18,720 nt of DNA from DASRVA01 sp050732935 (GCA_050732935.1 JBOHRW010000214.1:1-18720); one strand, 5' to 3'. Shown: positions 1 through 7,428, numbered from the stretch's first letter. Numbers and translations: made by a program. Notes: generated from the letters alone by a model not told the origin.

Positions 1-470
1 ATCTCCATCAGCCCCGGATCTATGCCACGCTGGCCAAGATCACCGGCGATCGCGAGCTGGCCCTCGACCTGACCCAGGACGCCTTCATCCGCGCCTGGGA
101 GGAGCTGGACGGCTTCGAGCGCCGCTCCGCGTTCTCGACCTGGCTCTATCGGATCGCGGTGCGGCTGGCGTACGACGCCCTGCGCCGGCGGCCGCACCGG
201 GGAGATCCGGAGATCTTGGAGACCCAGGCCGACTGTGCGCCCCGTCCCGACGAGCGGGCGGCCGCCAAGGACGAGGCGGCCGAGATCCAGCGCCGGATCG
301 ACGCGCTCCCCGAGATGCAGCGCGCGGTCGTGGTGCTGAGGACCTGGGACGGGCTTTCGTACCGCGAGATCGCCGGGATCCTCGGCACCACCGAGGGCAG
401 CGCCCGGGTCTCGTTCCACCATGCGATCACGCGACTGCGCGCCACGTACGCAGGAGAGAACGCGAGATGA
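1..470 (+). CDS. ECF-family RNA polymerase sigma factor, 5' end missing
   Basis: The reading frame is open from base 3, so the gene begins before the window and about 156 C-terminal residues are visible. It shows the end of sigma region 2 (LTQDAFIRAWEEL, then FSTWLYRIAVRLAYDAL, the usual core-binding and -10-recognition helices) followed by region 4 (LPEMQRAVVVLR, then a helix-turn-helix around LSYREIAGILGTTEGSARV). Extracytoplasmic-function sigmas direct RNA polymerase to stress promoters and are normally held by a membrane anti-sigma. The next gene overlaps its stop by four bases (ATGA) and encodes such a partner. The HTH ends in EGSARV, like the sigma at 17334-17879 and unlike the one at 6868-7428. 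The family call is secure; the signal it answers to is unknown. Confidence 0.93.
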   Translation, partial: LHQPRIYATLAKITGDRELALDLTQDAFIRAWEELDGFERRSAFSTWLYRIAVRLAYDALRRRPHRGDPEILETQADCAPRPDERAAAKDEAAEIQRRIDALPEMQRAVVVLRTWDGLSYREIAGILGTTEGSARVSFHHAITRLRATYAGENAR

Positions 471-1114
471 CCGAATTGAACCACCACCTGACGGACGAGG
501 AGATCGTCACCTCCCTCGACGAGCCGGAGGCGCCGTACGATCGCTTCCACGCCCATCTTGCCGCGTGCGAGACGTGCCGCGCCCGGCTGGCAGCGATGGA
601 GGACCTCTTCGACGTGCTCCGGGCCGAGCCGCCCGCGGCCGGCGAGGCCGATCTGGCGGCCGGTCGGGAGCGAATCCTGTCGGCCGTCGCCGAAAGGCCA
701 CGGCGGGCCCGGCGCCATGTTTCCCGGCGCGCGGTCTGGGTGCCGCTGGCGGCCGCCGCGGCGGTCGCAGCCCTCGTGATCTGGGCCCCTCGAGAGCCCG
801 AGCCCCCGGAGGGGTCGGTCCGGGTCGCGCCGGAAGACGCCGAATCGGCGCCATCCGCGATCGGCGCCCATGCCGCTTTTCCGGTGATCGTCCAAGCGAC
901 CCAGGCGGCCGAGGAGGTGCTGCAGGCCCCCGGAGGAGACGAAGCCGTGAGCCTCCTCGACGCGCCCCTGATCGACGAGATCGATGCCGACGGCTCCCCG
1001 TTCACCGCTGACTACGATGACCGTGTCGAGCTGGAGGAAGCGTTCGCCGACCTCCCGATGGAGGACCGTGAGGCCATCCTCGACGAGCTCGCCAGCGTTA
1101 GCTTCGAATTCTGA
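467..1114 (+). CDS. Zinc-finger (ZAS-type) transmembrane anti-sigma factor
   Basis: A 215-residue protein whose ATG overlaps the sigma stop codon by four bases, implying translational coupling. Residues 30-37 carry H-x3-C-x2-C (H30, C34, C37), the zinc-binding core of ZAS anti-sigma domains. A basic stretch (79-89) precedes a hydrophobic segment at about 90-106, so the N-terminus should be cytoplasmic, where it can bind the sigma, with about 105 acidic residues outside the membrane. The exported part has no domain I recognise; it ends in an acidic helix (PMEDREAILDELASVSFEF). By gene order and topology it is probably the negative regulator of the upstream ECF sigma and releases it on an envelope signal. 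Confidence 0.82.
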   Translation: MTELNHHLTDEEIVTSLDEPEAPYDRFHAHLAACETCRARLAAMEDLFDVLRAEPPAAGEADLAAGRERILSAVAERPRRARRHVSRRAVWVPLAAAAAVAALVIWAPREPEPPEGSVRVAPEDAESAPSAIGAHAAFPVIVQATQAAEEVLQAPGGDEAVSLLDAPLIDEIDADGSPFTADYDDRVELEEAFADLPMEDREAILDELASVSFEF

Positions 1115-1173
1115 GAAGCGCGGATGCGAGCGATCGATGATTCCGTCCACCCACGACTCCGAGGAGCGAGCTC

Positions 1174-1854
1174 ATGCTGCGCGCTTTCCGATTCCTGGTC
1201 CTGATTCCCTTCTTGCTGATCGCGTCCCCCGCGGCCGGTCAGGACAGTCCCGACGTGGAGCGCCTCGAGCACCTGCGGTTCGAGCGCCTGCAGGAGGCCC
1301 TCGAGCTGAACGAGGAGCAGGTCGAGGCGCTCCGCTCCAACATCGACGAGTTCCGACGCCAGAATCTAGAGTCGCGCGAGACCCAGCTCGAGTCGTTGGA
1401 GCGGCTCCGACAGGCCCTCGAGAGTGACGACGAGGCCCATCTGCAGGAGGCTCTGACGGACCTGGAGCGGCGTCGCGCCGAGACCCGGGAGCGCCAGGCC
1501 CAGCACGAGGAGCGCCTGACCGAGCTTCTGCGTCCCGAGCAGCAGGCCCGGTTTCTCCTCTTCCACCACCGCTTCGACACCCATTTGCGCGAGCTGATCC
1601 ACCGACATCGGGGAGGCCTGGGCGGACCGGAATGCCCCCCGGTCTGCAACGACAGTCTCGCCTGGCACAAAGATCCGATGCCGGTCGTGCCCCCCCCGGT
1701 CGGACCCCCCGGCGACAGGATGCACCACGTCGAGCCCTTCGAGCGGCACCTCGAGAGTCTGTCTCCGGAAGAGCAGCGGGAGCATCTCAGGGAACGCATC
1801 CGCGCCCTGGAGCGACAGCTTCAGGAACTGGAGGCGGCGGAGGGAGGCCATTGA
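1174..1854 (+). CDS. Exported Spy/CpxP-like (LTXXQ-type) helical protein
   Basis: A 226-residue protein with an N-terminal signal peptide (hydrophobic 4-21, likely cut after ASPAAG or nearby). A GAGGAG Shine-Dalgarno lies 8 bases before the ATG. The mature part is mostly charged amphipathic helix (about 28-147), with LNEEQVEALR (45-54) and LRPEQQARFLLF (119-130). These resemble the paired LTxxQ motifs of Spy, CpxP and CnrX/ZraP-type periplasmic proteins, which act as chaperones or metal/stress sensors. A proline- and histidine-containing linker (about 150-190, two Cys at 154 and 158) and a second helix (190-222) follow. It lies 59 bases after the anti-sigma gene, probably in the same operon, so it may feed back on that anti-sigma. 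The family call rests on composition and motif, not on close identity. Confidence 0.68.
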   Translation: MLRAFRFLVLIPFLLIASPAAGQDSPDVERLEHLRFERLQEALELNEEQVEALRSNIDEFRRQNLESRETQLESLERLRQALESDDEAHLQEALTDLERRRAETRERQAQHEERLTELLRPEQQARFLLFHHRFDTHLRELIHRHRGGLGGPECPPVCNDSLAWHKDPMPVVPPPVGPPGDRMHHVEPFERHLESLSPEEQREHLRERIRALERQLQELEAAEGGH

Positions 1855-1861
1855 TTCGCTT

Positions 1862-2521
1862 TCACCCGGGCTTGATCCTGAGGCGGGCTGTCCTCTCTCC
1901 CGACCTGATATAGAAATGCCAGAGCAGGCGCGCCGCCACCGCGCGCCACGGAGCCCACTTCCGCGCGATCCCGATCATGCGCTCATCGCTCGGGACTCGT
2001 CGCATCCGCTTGACCCGCTGGAGCGCACGGGCCAGAGCCAGATCGCCGCTCGGCCAGACGTCCGGCCGGCGCAGCGCCATGAGCAGGTAGATATCCACCG
2101 TCCACGGACCGATGCCGGGGACCGCGAGCAAGGTCGAACGTACCTCAGCGTCCGGGAGCCGACCGAGTGGACCCAGGTCGAGTCGCCCGGCGACGATCGC
2201 GGTCGCGAGACCGCGGCAGTAGGCGGCCTTCTGTCGGGTCAGACCGGCGGCTCCAAGGCGCTCCTCGCTGAGGGATGCGACCCCGGACGGGGTGACCCTC
2301 CCTGCCGCGCGCTGCAGCCTGCGGTAGGCGGCCGCGGCCGAGCCGAGAGACACCTGCTGCTCCAGGATGATTCGAATCAGGGTCGCGAACCCCGGGCGTC
2401 GAGCCCACAGCGGCGGTGTGCCGAATCGCTCGAAGACGACCGCCAGGTCGGCGTCGCGGACCGCCAGCTCCTCGACGCCCGCGCGAAGAGAATGCGAGGA
2501 GAGCTCAGCGACTCGCGTCAC
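1862..2521 (-). CDS. DNA-3-methyladenine glycosylase II-like HhH-GPD protein
   Basis: A 219-residue protein of the helix-hairpin-helix GPD superfamily, which removes alkylated bases at the start of base-excision repair. Visible are LIRIILEQQVS (48-58), typical of the AlkA/MAG branch; the hairpin VPGIGPWTVDIYL (134-146), which grips DNA backbone; and VWPSGDLAL, whose Asp (D160) sits where the catalytic Asp lies. There are no C-terminal cysteines for an Fe-S cluster, which argues against Nth/MutY. It matches only the core domain of AlkA, lacking the N-terminal beta domain. The GTG at 2521 follows a G-rich run at suitable spacing. A GTG at 2557 would overlap the thioesterase stop and add 12 residues. 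It is probably co-transcribed with the thioesterase. Confidence 0.86.
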   Translation of the reverse strand: MTRVAELSSHSLRAGVEELAVRDADLAVVFERFGTPPLWARRPGFATLIRIILEQQVSLGSAAAAYRRLQRAAGRVTPSGVASLSEERLGAAGLTRQKAAYCRGLATAIVAGRLDLGPLGRLPDAEVRSTLLAVPGIGPWTVDIYLLMALRRPDVWPSGDLALARALQRVKRMRRVPSDERMIGIARKWAPWRAVAARLLWHFYIRSGERTARLRIKPG

Positions 2522-2553
2522 TATCGCGCCCCCCGCGTCGGGCCCGCGTGACC

Positions 2554-2997
2554 TCACTCCTCCGGCGGCCCGCCCCAGTGATCGGCGAACGAGCGCATGC
2601 GCTCGCGCAGATCGCGCTCGATCGGGCGGGAGCGTCCGCTCTTCGTTTCGATCATGACCTGGATCGTCTTGCCGCGCGCCACCAGTCGCTCGCTCTGCTC
2701 GTCGAAGAGCTCGTAGTCGAGCACGAACGAGCTCGTCCCGATCCGCGAGAGCCACACTTCGACGCGGATCGTCTCGCGCAGCATCGCCGCCGACACGTAG
2801 TCGCACTCCGAGCGGGCGACAACGAAGTCCAGGACGTCGTAGCGGTAGTCGTGATGGAGCTCCTGCCAGTAGGCCGTCCTGGCGACTTCGAAGTAGGTGA
2901 GGTAGACGGAGTTGTTGACATGCCCCATGGGATCCAGGTCGCGGAACCGGACCGGGATGTTGACGTGGAAACGCTTCCGGGCGGGACGCTTGCTCAC
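2554..2997 (-). CDS. Hot-dog fold acyl-CoA thioesterase (4HBT/YbgC family)
   Basis: A 147-residue protein with the 4-hydroxybenzoyl-CoA thioesterase signature RFRDLDPMGHVNNSVYLTYF at about 18-36. D22 corresponds to the catalytic Asp of the family, and HVNN begins the long hot-dog helix. These enzymes hydrolyse acyl-CoA or acyl-ACP thioesters in the cytoplasm; the substrate cannot be read from the sequence. I chose GTG 2997 because the frame upstream, to 3132, would run into the FadL gene and lacks conservation-like sequence, and because a promoter -10 box ends nine bases before this GTG. It is divergent from a fatty-acid channel gene, which fits a lipid role but does not prove one. Confidence 0.86.
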   Translation of the reverse strand: MSKRPARKRFHVNIPVRFRDLDPMGHVNNSVYLTYFEVARTAYWQELHHDYRYDVLDFVVARSECDYVSAAMLRETIRVEVWLSRIGTSSFVLDYELFDEQSERLVARGKTIQVMIETKSGRSRPIERDLRERMRSFADHWGGPPEE

Positions 2998-3006
2998 GGG
3001 GCCGCG

Positions 3007-3035
3007 AAGGTAACCCGCCGGCCGGAGCGCGTCGA
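3007..3035 (-). promoter_or_regulatory. Sigma70-type promoter for the thioesterase gene
   Basis: On the minus strand TCGACG (3035-3030) and TACCTT (3012-3007) are 17 bp apart; each matches the consensus at four of six positions. The transcript would start about three bases before GTG 2997, and there is no Shine-Dalgarno sequence, so the mRNA would be nearly leaderless. Confidence 0.45.
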
Positions 3036-3050
3036 CGGGGAACGGACCGA

Positions 3051-3079
3051 TTGCCGGCCCCCCGGGAGCCGCATACGTT
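3051..3079 (+). promoter_or_regulatory. Sigma70-type promoter for the fadL-like gene
   Basis: TTGCCG (3051-3056) and TACGTT (3074-3079) are 17 bp apart; each matches the consensus at four of six positions. The predicted start lies about three bases before GTG 3089. It is back to back with the thioesterase promoter, the two -35 boxes being 15 bp apart. Confidence 0.45.
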
Positions 3080-3088
3080 CGCCTCTTC

Positions 3089-4426
3089 GTGGACACCGGC
3101 AGCCATCCCTCTCGCCGCGCTCCGGGGGTCACCTGGACGCTCGCCGTCGTGGCGCTCCTCCTCCTCGCTCTCCCGGCAGCGGGGCGCTCGCAGGCCTTTC
3201 TGCGCTCGGATCTCTCCGCGCGGGCGATGGCGATGGGCGGTGCCTCCGCCGCGAGTGTCCGGGATGCCGGGGCGGTCTACCACCACGCCGCCGGGATCGT
3301 ACATCTCCCCGGCACGCAGGTCCTGGCGACCGGATTCGCCTCCTCCGACGAAACGCGGCTGCGGCTGTTCGGCGACCGGGAGTTCGACGAGGAGGATGGC
3401 CCGCGGTTCGACGGCGCCCTCTACGTCACCCACCAGATCGCGCGGAAGGTGACCGCCGGCATATCGGTGACCGAGCCCTGGTACCTGGACGTCGGCTGGG
3501 AGCGTCCGACCACATTCGCCGGCCGATTCCGCGCTTCGGAGGCGCAGCTGCGCGCCCTCGACGTGAAACCGGTCGTGGCGATCGGTCCCTTCGATCGCTG
3601 GAGCCTGGCGCTGGGCGTCGATGCCCTGCATGCCGACCTCGACCTGCAGCGCTTCGAGCAGGACCCGGCCCTGAGCGCGCTCGGCGGCGGGGGGCCCATC
3701 TCGCTGGCGCACACGGCGATCGAGTCCGACGCCACGGGCGTGGGCTGGAACGCGTCCGTCGCCTTCCGTCCCGATCCCCGGGTCACGCTCGGGGCCCGGT
3801 TCGACAGCGAGATCGAGGTCGTCTTCAACGGCTTCGCCGACTTCGCGGTCGTGGCGCCCATGGCGCTCCGGGAAATCGCTCTGCCGGACTCCGAGTCGAC
3901 GGTGGGCGACATGCTCGACGTGCGCTTCGTCGACCAGCCCGTCCGCATCCCGATCGTCTTCCCGAGGCGCGCCGCAGCCGGCGTGAGCGTACGCGCCTTC
4001 CAGCCCCTCGAGCTGACCGTGGATGCGGCCTGGACCGACTGGGATGCCGTGGACTCGCTCGCCGTCTTGTTCGCCGACACGCTTCTCGGCGAGTCCACTC
4101 CCTGGCCCCTGCGTAGCGCCTGGTCCCTGCGAGTCGGCACGGAGATCGAGGCCCGCTCGGGCGTGCTGATCCGTCTCGGCTACGCCTGGCAGGAATCCCG
4201 GGGGACGGGGCCCACCGTGACCCCCGTCGCCCCCGCCGCCGGCAGCGACAGTTTCGCCGCCGGAGTCGGGTTTCTGTGGAGCGGGCTCACGCTCGACCTC
4301 GCCTACCGTCTCACCCTCTTCGAGGATACCGAGGGGGTCGCCTTTCCCGCCAACTCGACGATTGCCGACGGCGTCTACGAGGGCCTCGAGCACCGCCTGG
4401 CGATCGGGATCGCGCGCTCGCTCTGA
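3089..4426 (+). CDS. FadL/OmpP1/TodX-family outer-membrane channel
   Basis: A 445-residue protein with a signal peptide (hydrophobic 17-31, likely cut after GRSQA, residue 36). The mature N-terminus LSARAMAMGGASAASVRDAGAVYHHAAGIVHLPG (42-75, written here in parts: ARAMAMGGA, AGAVYHHAAG) follows the FadL pattern of plug region plus a xxxNPAG-like motif. GRFRASEAQLRALDVKPVVA resembles the FadL segment that precedes the beta strands. The rest alternates like a beta barrel and ends in an aliphatic residue. FadL channels move long-chain fatty acids or other hydrophobic compounds across the outer membrane. PorV of type IX secretion is a distant relative, but the segment named favours a transporter. 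The start is GTG with a -10 box nine bases upstream and no Shine-Dalgarno. Confidence 0.82.
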   Translation: MDTGSHPSRRAPGVTWTLAVVALLLLALPAAGRSQAFLRSDLSARAMAMGGASAASVRDAGAVYHHAAGIVHLPGTQVLATGFASSDETRLRLFGDREFDEEDGPRFDGALYVTHQIARKVTAGISVTEPWYLDVGWERPTTFAGRFRASEAQLRALDVKPVVAIGPFDRWSLALGVDALHADLDLQRFEQDPALSALGGGGPISLAHTAIESDATGVGWNASVAFRPDPRVTLGARFDSEIEVVFNGFADFAVVAPMALREIALPDSESTVGDMLDVRFVDQPVRIPIVFPRRAAAGVSVRAFQPLELTVDAAWTDWDAVDSLAVLFADTLLGESTPWPLRSAWSLRVGTEIEARSGVLIRLGYAWQESRGTGPTVTPVAPAAGSDSFAAGVGFLWSGLTLDLAYRLTLFEDTEGVAFPANSTIADGVYEGLEHRLAIGIARSL

Positions 4427-4442
4427 AGGCCTGCGCGCGCGC

Positions 4443-4472
4443 TTGCTCGGTCGGCCCGCGACGACGTATGTT
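4443..4472 (+). promoter_or_regulatory. Candidate promoter for the PerR/Fur-type gene
   Basis: TTGCTC (4443-4448) and TATGTT (4467-4472) are 18 bp apart. The -10 matches at four positions and the -35 at three. Transcription would begin near 4479, three bases before ATG 4482. Confidence 0.35.
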
Positions 4473-4481
4473 CAAACCAGG

Positions 4482-4937
4482 ATGAAAGTAACGAGCACAC
4501 AGCGCGACGATTTCATCGGCCGCTGCCGAGGCGCCGGGCTCTCGGTGACCCATCAGCGGCTGGCGATTTTCGAGGCGGTGATGGCCAACTGCAATCGTCA
4601 TCCTTCGGCCGAGATCATCTACCAGAGCGTCCGCGAGAAGCACCCCACGATCTCGTTCAACACGATCTACAAGAACCTCGAGACGTTCGAGGAGCTCGGC
4701 ATCGTCGTCAAGGTGAACCCGCTCTACAACGAGGCCCGCTATGACGTCGACGTCCGACCCCACCACCACCTGATCTGCCGCGCCTGCAAGAAGATCGTCG
4801 ACGTCCACGACAAGAAGCTGGAAAGCGTGCCCGCCCCCGAGGAGGCCGGCGACGGTTTCCGGGTCGAGAACTGGACGGTCCAGTTCACCGGCCTCTGCAT
4901 CGAATGTCAGGAGCCGGTGGGGAGCCCGGCCCCGTAA
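4482..4937 (+). CDS. Fur-superfamily metalloregulator, PerR-like
   Basis: A 151-residue DNA-binding repressor. The winged helix spans about 10-85 (TIYKNLETFEELGIV is the recognition-helix and wing region). The dimerisation domain holds two CxxC pairs, C99/C102 and C139/C142, for the structural zinc. Aligned by eye with Bacillus PerR, the regulatory metal ligands H37, D85, H91, H93 and D104 correspond to H40, D88, H94, H96 and D107. An Asp at the last site is typical of peroxide sensor PerR, whereas Fur usually has Glu. In PerR, Fe(II) catalyses oxidation of two of these histidines by peroxide, which releases DNA. No redox enzyme gene is adjacent. ATG 4482 gives full family length. Confidence 0.85.
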   Translation: MKVTSTQRDDFIGRCRGAGLSVTHQRLAIFEAVMANCNRHPSAEIIYQSVREKHPTISFNTIYKNLETFEELGIVVKVNPLYNEARYDVDVRPHHHLICRACKKIVDVHDKKLESVPAPEEAGDGFRVENWTVQFTGLCIECQEPVGSPAP

Positions 4938-4962
4938 TGCGGTGCGCGTCGGCAAAGGGGAC

Positions 4963-4993
4963 GGGAACTCCGGGGCTGATCGCGGCGTATAGT
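4963..4993 (+). promoter_or_regulatory. ECF-like promoter before the glycine-zipper lipoprotein
   Basis: GGGAAC (4963-4968), 17 bp, then CGTA (4986-4989), which matches the general ECF layout (GGAAC, 16-17 bp, CGTC/CGTA). TATAGT at 4988-4993 overlaps and could instead serve as a sigma70 -10 box, though no good -35 lies 17 bp before it. Confidence 0.42.
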
Positions 4994-5033
4994 CTTCAGT
5001 ACAGGCCAGCCGTCCCCGAACGGAGGTAAAGCC

Positions 5034-5798
5034 ATGTCCCTTCCGCGTCCATCTCTACCCGGGGTAGTCCTGCTGGCCGGTGCGCTCGCTTGCAGCCAGG
5101 CCGAGCCCGCCGACCGCGACCCGACTCCCAGCGTCGTCTTCCAGGCCGCTTCCTCCGAGAAGAACGCGAGCGTCATACCCGGCGAGGAGCTCGGACCGTC
5201 GGGAGCGGCGCCCGAGGTGATCGTCCTGGGCGATCCGGCTCCGGTCGAGCCCGCCACACCGCGCACCGTTCGCCGGCCCGATCCGGGTCCGCAGATCATC
5301 TATCGCACCATCTACGTCGAGGAGCCGGCCCCGGCGCGAGAGAGCGGGAAGACCGCGACCGAGCCGATCGCCGGCGAGGCCGAGACGCCCGTCCCCGAGT
5401 CGGTAGTGGCCGAGACCGTGCCGCTCGACGTGCCCGAGCCGGTCGAGCCGTCGGGCCCCGAGCCGGTGGCCACGGCGACACCGCCGACGGCACCCGCGCC
5501 CACCTTGCCCGAGGGCGGCTCCAGCCGCACCGAGGACGCGATCGTGGGCGCCGCCATCGGAGCCGGGATCGGGGCCATTCTTGGCGGCCGGGACGGTGCG
5601 ATCGCGGGCGGGATCGGTGGAGCCATTGGCGGCGCGATGGGCGGCCGTTCGGGCGGGATCCTGGGCGGTGTCATCGGCGCCGGCGGTCACCGGGGCGGCG
5701 ACCGGTGCATCCCGCGGGCAGGCCACTGGATGGAGCCCGAGCTCACGGGCGGTCGCACGAACCCCGGCGTCATCGTCGACGACTTCGTCCTGCGCTAG
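5034..5798 (+). CDS. Lipoprotein with proline-rich linker and glycine-zipper domain
   Basis: A 254-residue protein with a strong GGAGG seven bases before the ATG. The N-terminus has a hydrophobic stretch ending in C20 (GALAC), a weak lipobox. Residues 21-160 are low complexity, rich in Pro, Glu, Val and Ala, and probably span the periplasm. Residues about 165-222 are a glycine-zipper region: GxxxG and GxxGG repeats (AIVGAAIGAGIGAILGG and following), as in outer-membrane or envelope lipoproteins of the Gly-zipper and OmpA-like groups. A short C-terminal tail (CIPRAGHWMEPE onward) follows. Glycine zippers pack helices in membranes; a function cannot be assigned. The upstream ECF-like promoter suggests control by envelope stress. 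Confidence 0.7.
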   Translation: MSLPRPSLPGVVLLAGALACSQAEPADRDPTPSVVFQAASSEKNASVIPGEELGPSGAAPEVIVLGDPAPVEPATPRTVRRPDPGPQIIYRTIYVEEPAPARESGKTATEPIAGEAETPVPESVVAETVPLDVPEPVEPSGPEPVATATPPTAPAPTLPEGGSSRTEDAIVGAAIGAGIGAILGGRDGAIAGGIGGAIGGAMGGRSGGILGGVIGAGGHRGGDRCIPRAGHWMEPELTGGRTNPGVIVDDFVLR

Positions 5799-5840
5799 GC
5801 GTGGTTACGCCACCCTAGCCTCATCCCGGGGTTGCCCGGG
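5795..5840 (+). other. Two tandem hairpins between lipoprotein genes
   Basis: The first has arms 5795-5804 and 5810-5818: nine pairs with one bulged C and a TTACG loop. Its left arm includes part of the stop codon. The second is CCCGGG (5825-5830), GTTG, CCCGGG (5835-5840). Neither has a T-run, so they are not clear terminators. The second overlaps the first bases of the GGGAGGAA Shine-Dalgarno (5838-5845) of the next gene and could limit its translation. Confidence 0.4.
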
Positions 5841-5855
5841 AGGAACGGTCGCTCG

Positions 5856-6335
5856 GTGATCGCGCCATTCCCTCTCCCTCGCCCACTCGTGCGTGCAACG
5901 GCCTGCGCTGCCCTGGCCGGCCTGCTCGGCTGCGAGGTAGCCCTCGACGACGGCCCCTTCGGGGTCGGGGACCGCCCCTTCGTCGAGGGGAGCTGGGACA
6001 TCGAGGCCCTCGTCGATTCGAGCTCATGCGGCTTCGTCCGCGACGAGCCTTTTATCGCCCGCGTCTTCCAGAACCGCGATCTGCTCCAGTTCGTCGTCCG
6101 GGTGGAGGGCTTCGGTGACGTGCGCTACGACGGGCGGCTCGAGCGGGACGGTGACTTCTTCATCGAGCAGGTCACGGTGTTTACCGACCTGGCCCTCAAG
6201 GACGAATCCACCGTCGACGGTCGGTTCAGCTCGGGTGGAGGGCGGCTGGTCGCCACAGAGATCGAGCGCCTCCAGGACCTGCGGACCGGCGAGGAGTGCG
6301 CGATCGTCTGGCGCTGGGTCGGGGACCGACGGTAG
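5856..6335 (+). CDS. Small predicted lipoprotein of unknown function
   Basis: I do not recognise the family. Starting at GTG 5856, ten bases after GGGAGGAA, it has 159 residues. The N-terminus has Arg, then a hydrophobic stretch (ATACAALAGLLGC) ending in a lipobox-like LLGC (C26). The mature part looks like beta strands: FVEGSWDIEALVDSS, LLQFVVRVEGFGDVRYDGRLERDGDFFIEQVTVF, GRLVATEIERL. A small beta barrel or sandwich is possible. One Cys pair (C51 region SSSCGF and GEECAI near the C-terminus) could form a disulfide. A TTG start at 5832 is possible but lacks a ribosome site. It ends 10 bases before the SufE-like gene. Confidence 0.66.
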   Translation: MIAPFPLPRPLVRATACAALAGLLGCEVALDDGPFGVGDRPFVEGSWDIEALVDSSSCGFVRDEPFIARVFQNRDLLQFVVRVEGFGDVRYDGRLERDGDFFIEQVTVFTDLALKDESTVDGRFSSGGGRLVATEIERLQDLRTGEECAIVWRWVGDRR

Positions 6336-6345
6336 CATCGAAGGC

Positions 6346-6804
6346 GTGACCGACGAGCCGACCCACCGCGTGGCGGGCCCTCCGCCTCCCCGACTGGAGC
6401 GCCTCCTCGACCGGTTCGAGGCGCTCAGTCGCGACCAGACCATGGCTGTCCTGGTGGAGTTCGCCGACCAGTTCGCCGAGCTTCCCCCGAGGTTCGCCGA
6501 GCAGGCCCGCGATGAGCGCTACGTGGTCCACGAGTGCATGACTCCGGTCTCCCTCTTCAGCGAGATGCAGGATGGACGAATCTACTTCTTCGCCGAGGTG
6601 CCGAAGAGCGCGCCGACCATCCGCGCCGTCCTCGCGATCTTCACCCAGGCCCTGAACGGCGAGCCGCCCGAATCGGTGCTCGCCATTCCGCCCGATTTCG
6701 TCTCACGCCTCATGCGGAAGGTAGGGCTCATGACCCGCGAACGCGGGCTCAACGCCATGGTCGCCCGCATGAAGCGCCACGCGGCCGAGGCCCTCGCGGC
6801 GTAG
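6346..6804 (+). CDS. SufE-family sulfur-acceptor-like protein
   Basis: A 152-residue protein. DQTMAVLVEFADQF (30-43), then C64 in VHECMTPVSLF, GRIYFFAEVP, and APTIRAVLAIFTQALNGEPPESVLAIPPDF (split: IRAVLAIF, LNGEPPESVL) follow the SufE fold order. SufE takes persulfide sulfur from the cysteine desulfurase SufS on a conserved cysteine and passes it to the SUF Fe-S scaffold. C64 lies where that cysteine should be, but the usual GCxSxVW context is replaced by ECMTPVSL, so the partner may differ. No SufS, SufB, SufC or SufD gene is near; the closest Fe-S gene is the NifU-domain gene at 14328. GTG 6346 has no good Shine-Dalgarno; a TAGCAT box lies seven bases before it, overlapping the previous stop codon. 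Confidence 0.78.
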   Translation: MTDEPTHRVAGPPPPRLERLLDRFEALSRDQTMAVLVEFADQFAELPPRFAEQARDERYVVHECMTPVSLFSEMQDGRIYFFAEVPKSAPTIRAVLAIFTQALNGEPPESVLAIPPDFVSRLMRKVGLMTRERGLNAMVARMKRHAAEALAA

Positions 6805-6867
6805 TACCCGCGGGCGCCGCGGCGACACGCGCTTCCAACAATCCCATCGCCGTCGGCATCTCAGGGG

Positions 6868-7428
6868 GTGACGATCGTCGACGACCCGTTCCCGAGCCCG
6901 GCTGGGGGCCCCGGCACCGTGAGCGATCTCATCGAGCGCGCGCAACGGGGAGACGCGGGAGCCTTCGGCCGGCTTTACCGGGACAACGTGGAGCGCGTGT
7001 ACGCGGTGTGTCTTCGAATGAGCGGTGATTCCGAGCAGGCGGAGCGTCTGACGCAGGACACGTTCGTCCGTGCCTGGCGCGGCCTTCCCTCGTACCGGAG
7101 GGAGGCCCGCTTCTCGACCTGGCTCCATCGGATAGCGGTCAACGTGGTACTGGAGAACCATCGATCGACGAGCCGGCGGAAACTCCGGCACGAAGCCGTG
7201 TCGCCTGTGGCCGAGTATCCATCGGTCGACGCAGGGAACCCCGACGCCCGTCTGGACCTGGAGCGGGCGATCGCCGGCCTGCCCGCCGGCGCCCGGACGA
7301 TGGTCGTCCTCCATGACATCGAAGGGTACAAGTACGAGGAGATCGCCGAGCTCACGGGGGTGGCGCTGGGCACAGTCAAGTCCCAGATCCATCGCGGGCG
7401 GCGGCTGCTTCGGAAATCGCTGGCGTGA
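6868..7428 (+). CDS. ECF-family RNA polymerase sigma factor (second in window)
   Basis: A 186-residue sigma factor. Region 2 covers about 18-95, with AERLTQDTFVRAWRGL (58-73) and FSTWLHRIAVNVV (82-94). Region 4 covers about 130-184, with LPAGARTMVVLHDIEGY, then an HTH around YEEIAELTGVALGTVKSQIHRGRRLL. The region-4 ending TVKSQIHRGRRLL differs from the EGSARV type of the other two sigmas, so this is a separate branch. The GTG at 6868 sits directly after AGGGG, which is poor spacing; GTG 6919 (at VSDLIERA) is a fair alternative and keeps both sigma domains. The anti-sigma gene follows after 13 bases. Confidence 0.94.
   Translation: MTIVDDPFPSPAGGPGTVSDLIERAQRGDAGAFGRLYRDNVERVYAVCLRMSGDSEQAERLTQDTFVRAWRGLPSYRREARFSTWLHRIAVNVVLENHRSTSRRKLRHEAVSPVAEYPSVDAGNPDARLDLERAIAGLPAGARTMVVLHDIEGYKYEEIAELTGVALGTVKSQIHRGRRLLRKSLA

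Noticed and set aside
1862..4393. A very long open frame on the minus strand running through three genes
   Set aside because: Only its last 219 codons show a known fold (the DNA glycosylase). The rest is antisense to the fadL-like gene and out of frame with the thioesterase, is rich in Arg, Gly and Pro, and is a by-product of high GC.
4431..4442. Short alternating GC run after the fadL-like gene
   Set aside because: It is only about 11 bases, has no hairpin with a T-run, and is expected at this base composition.
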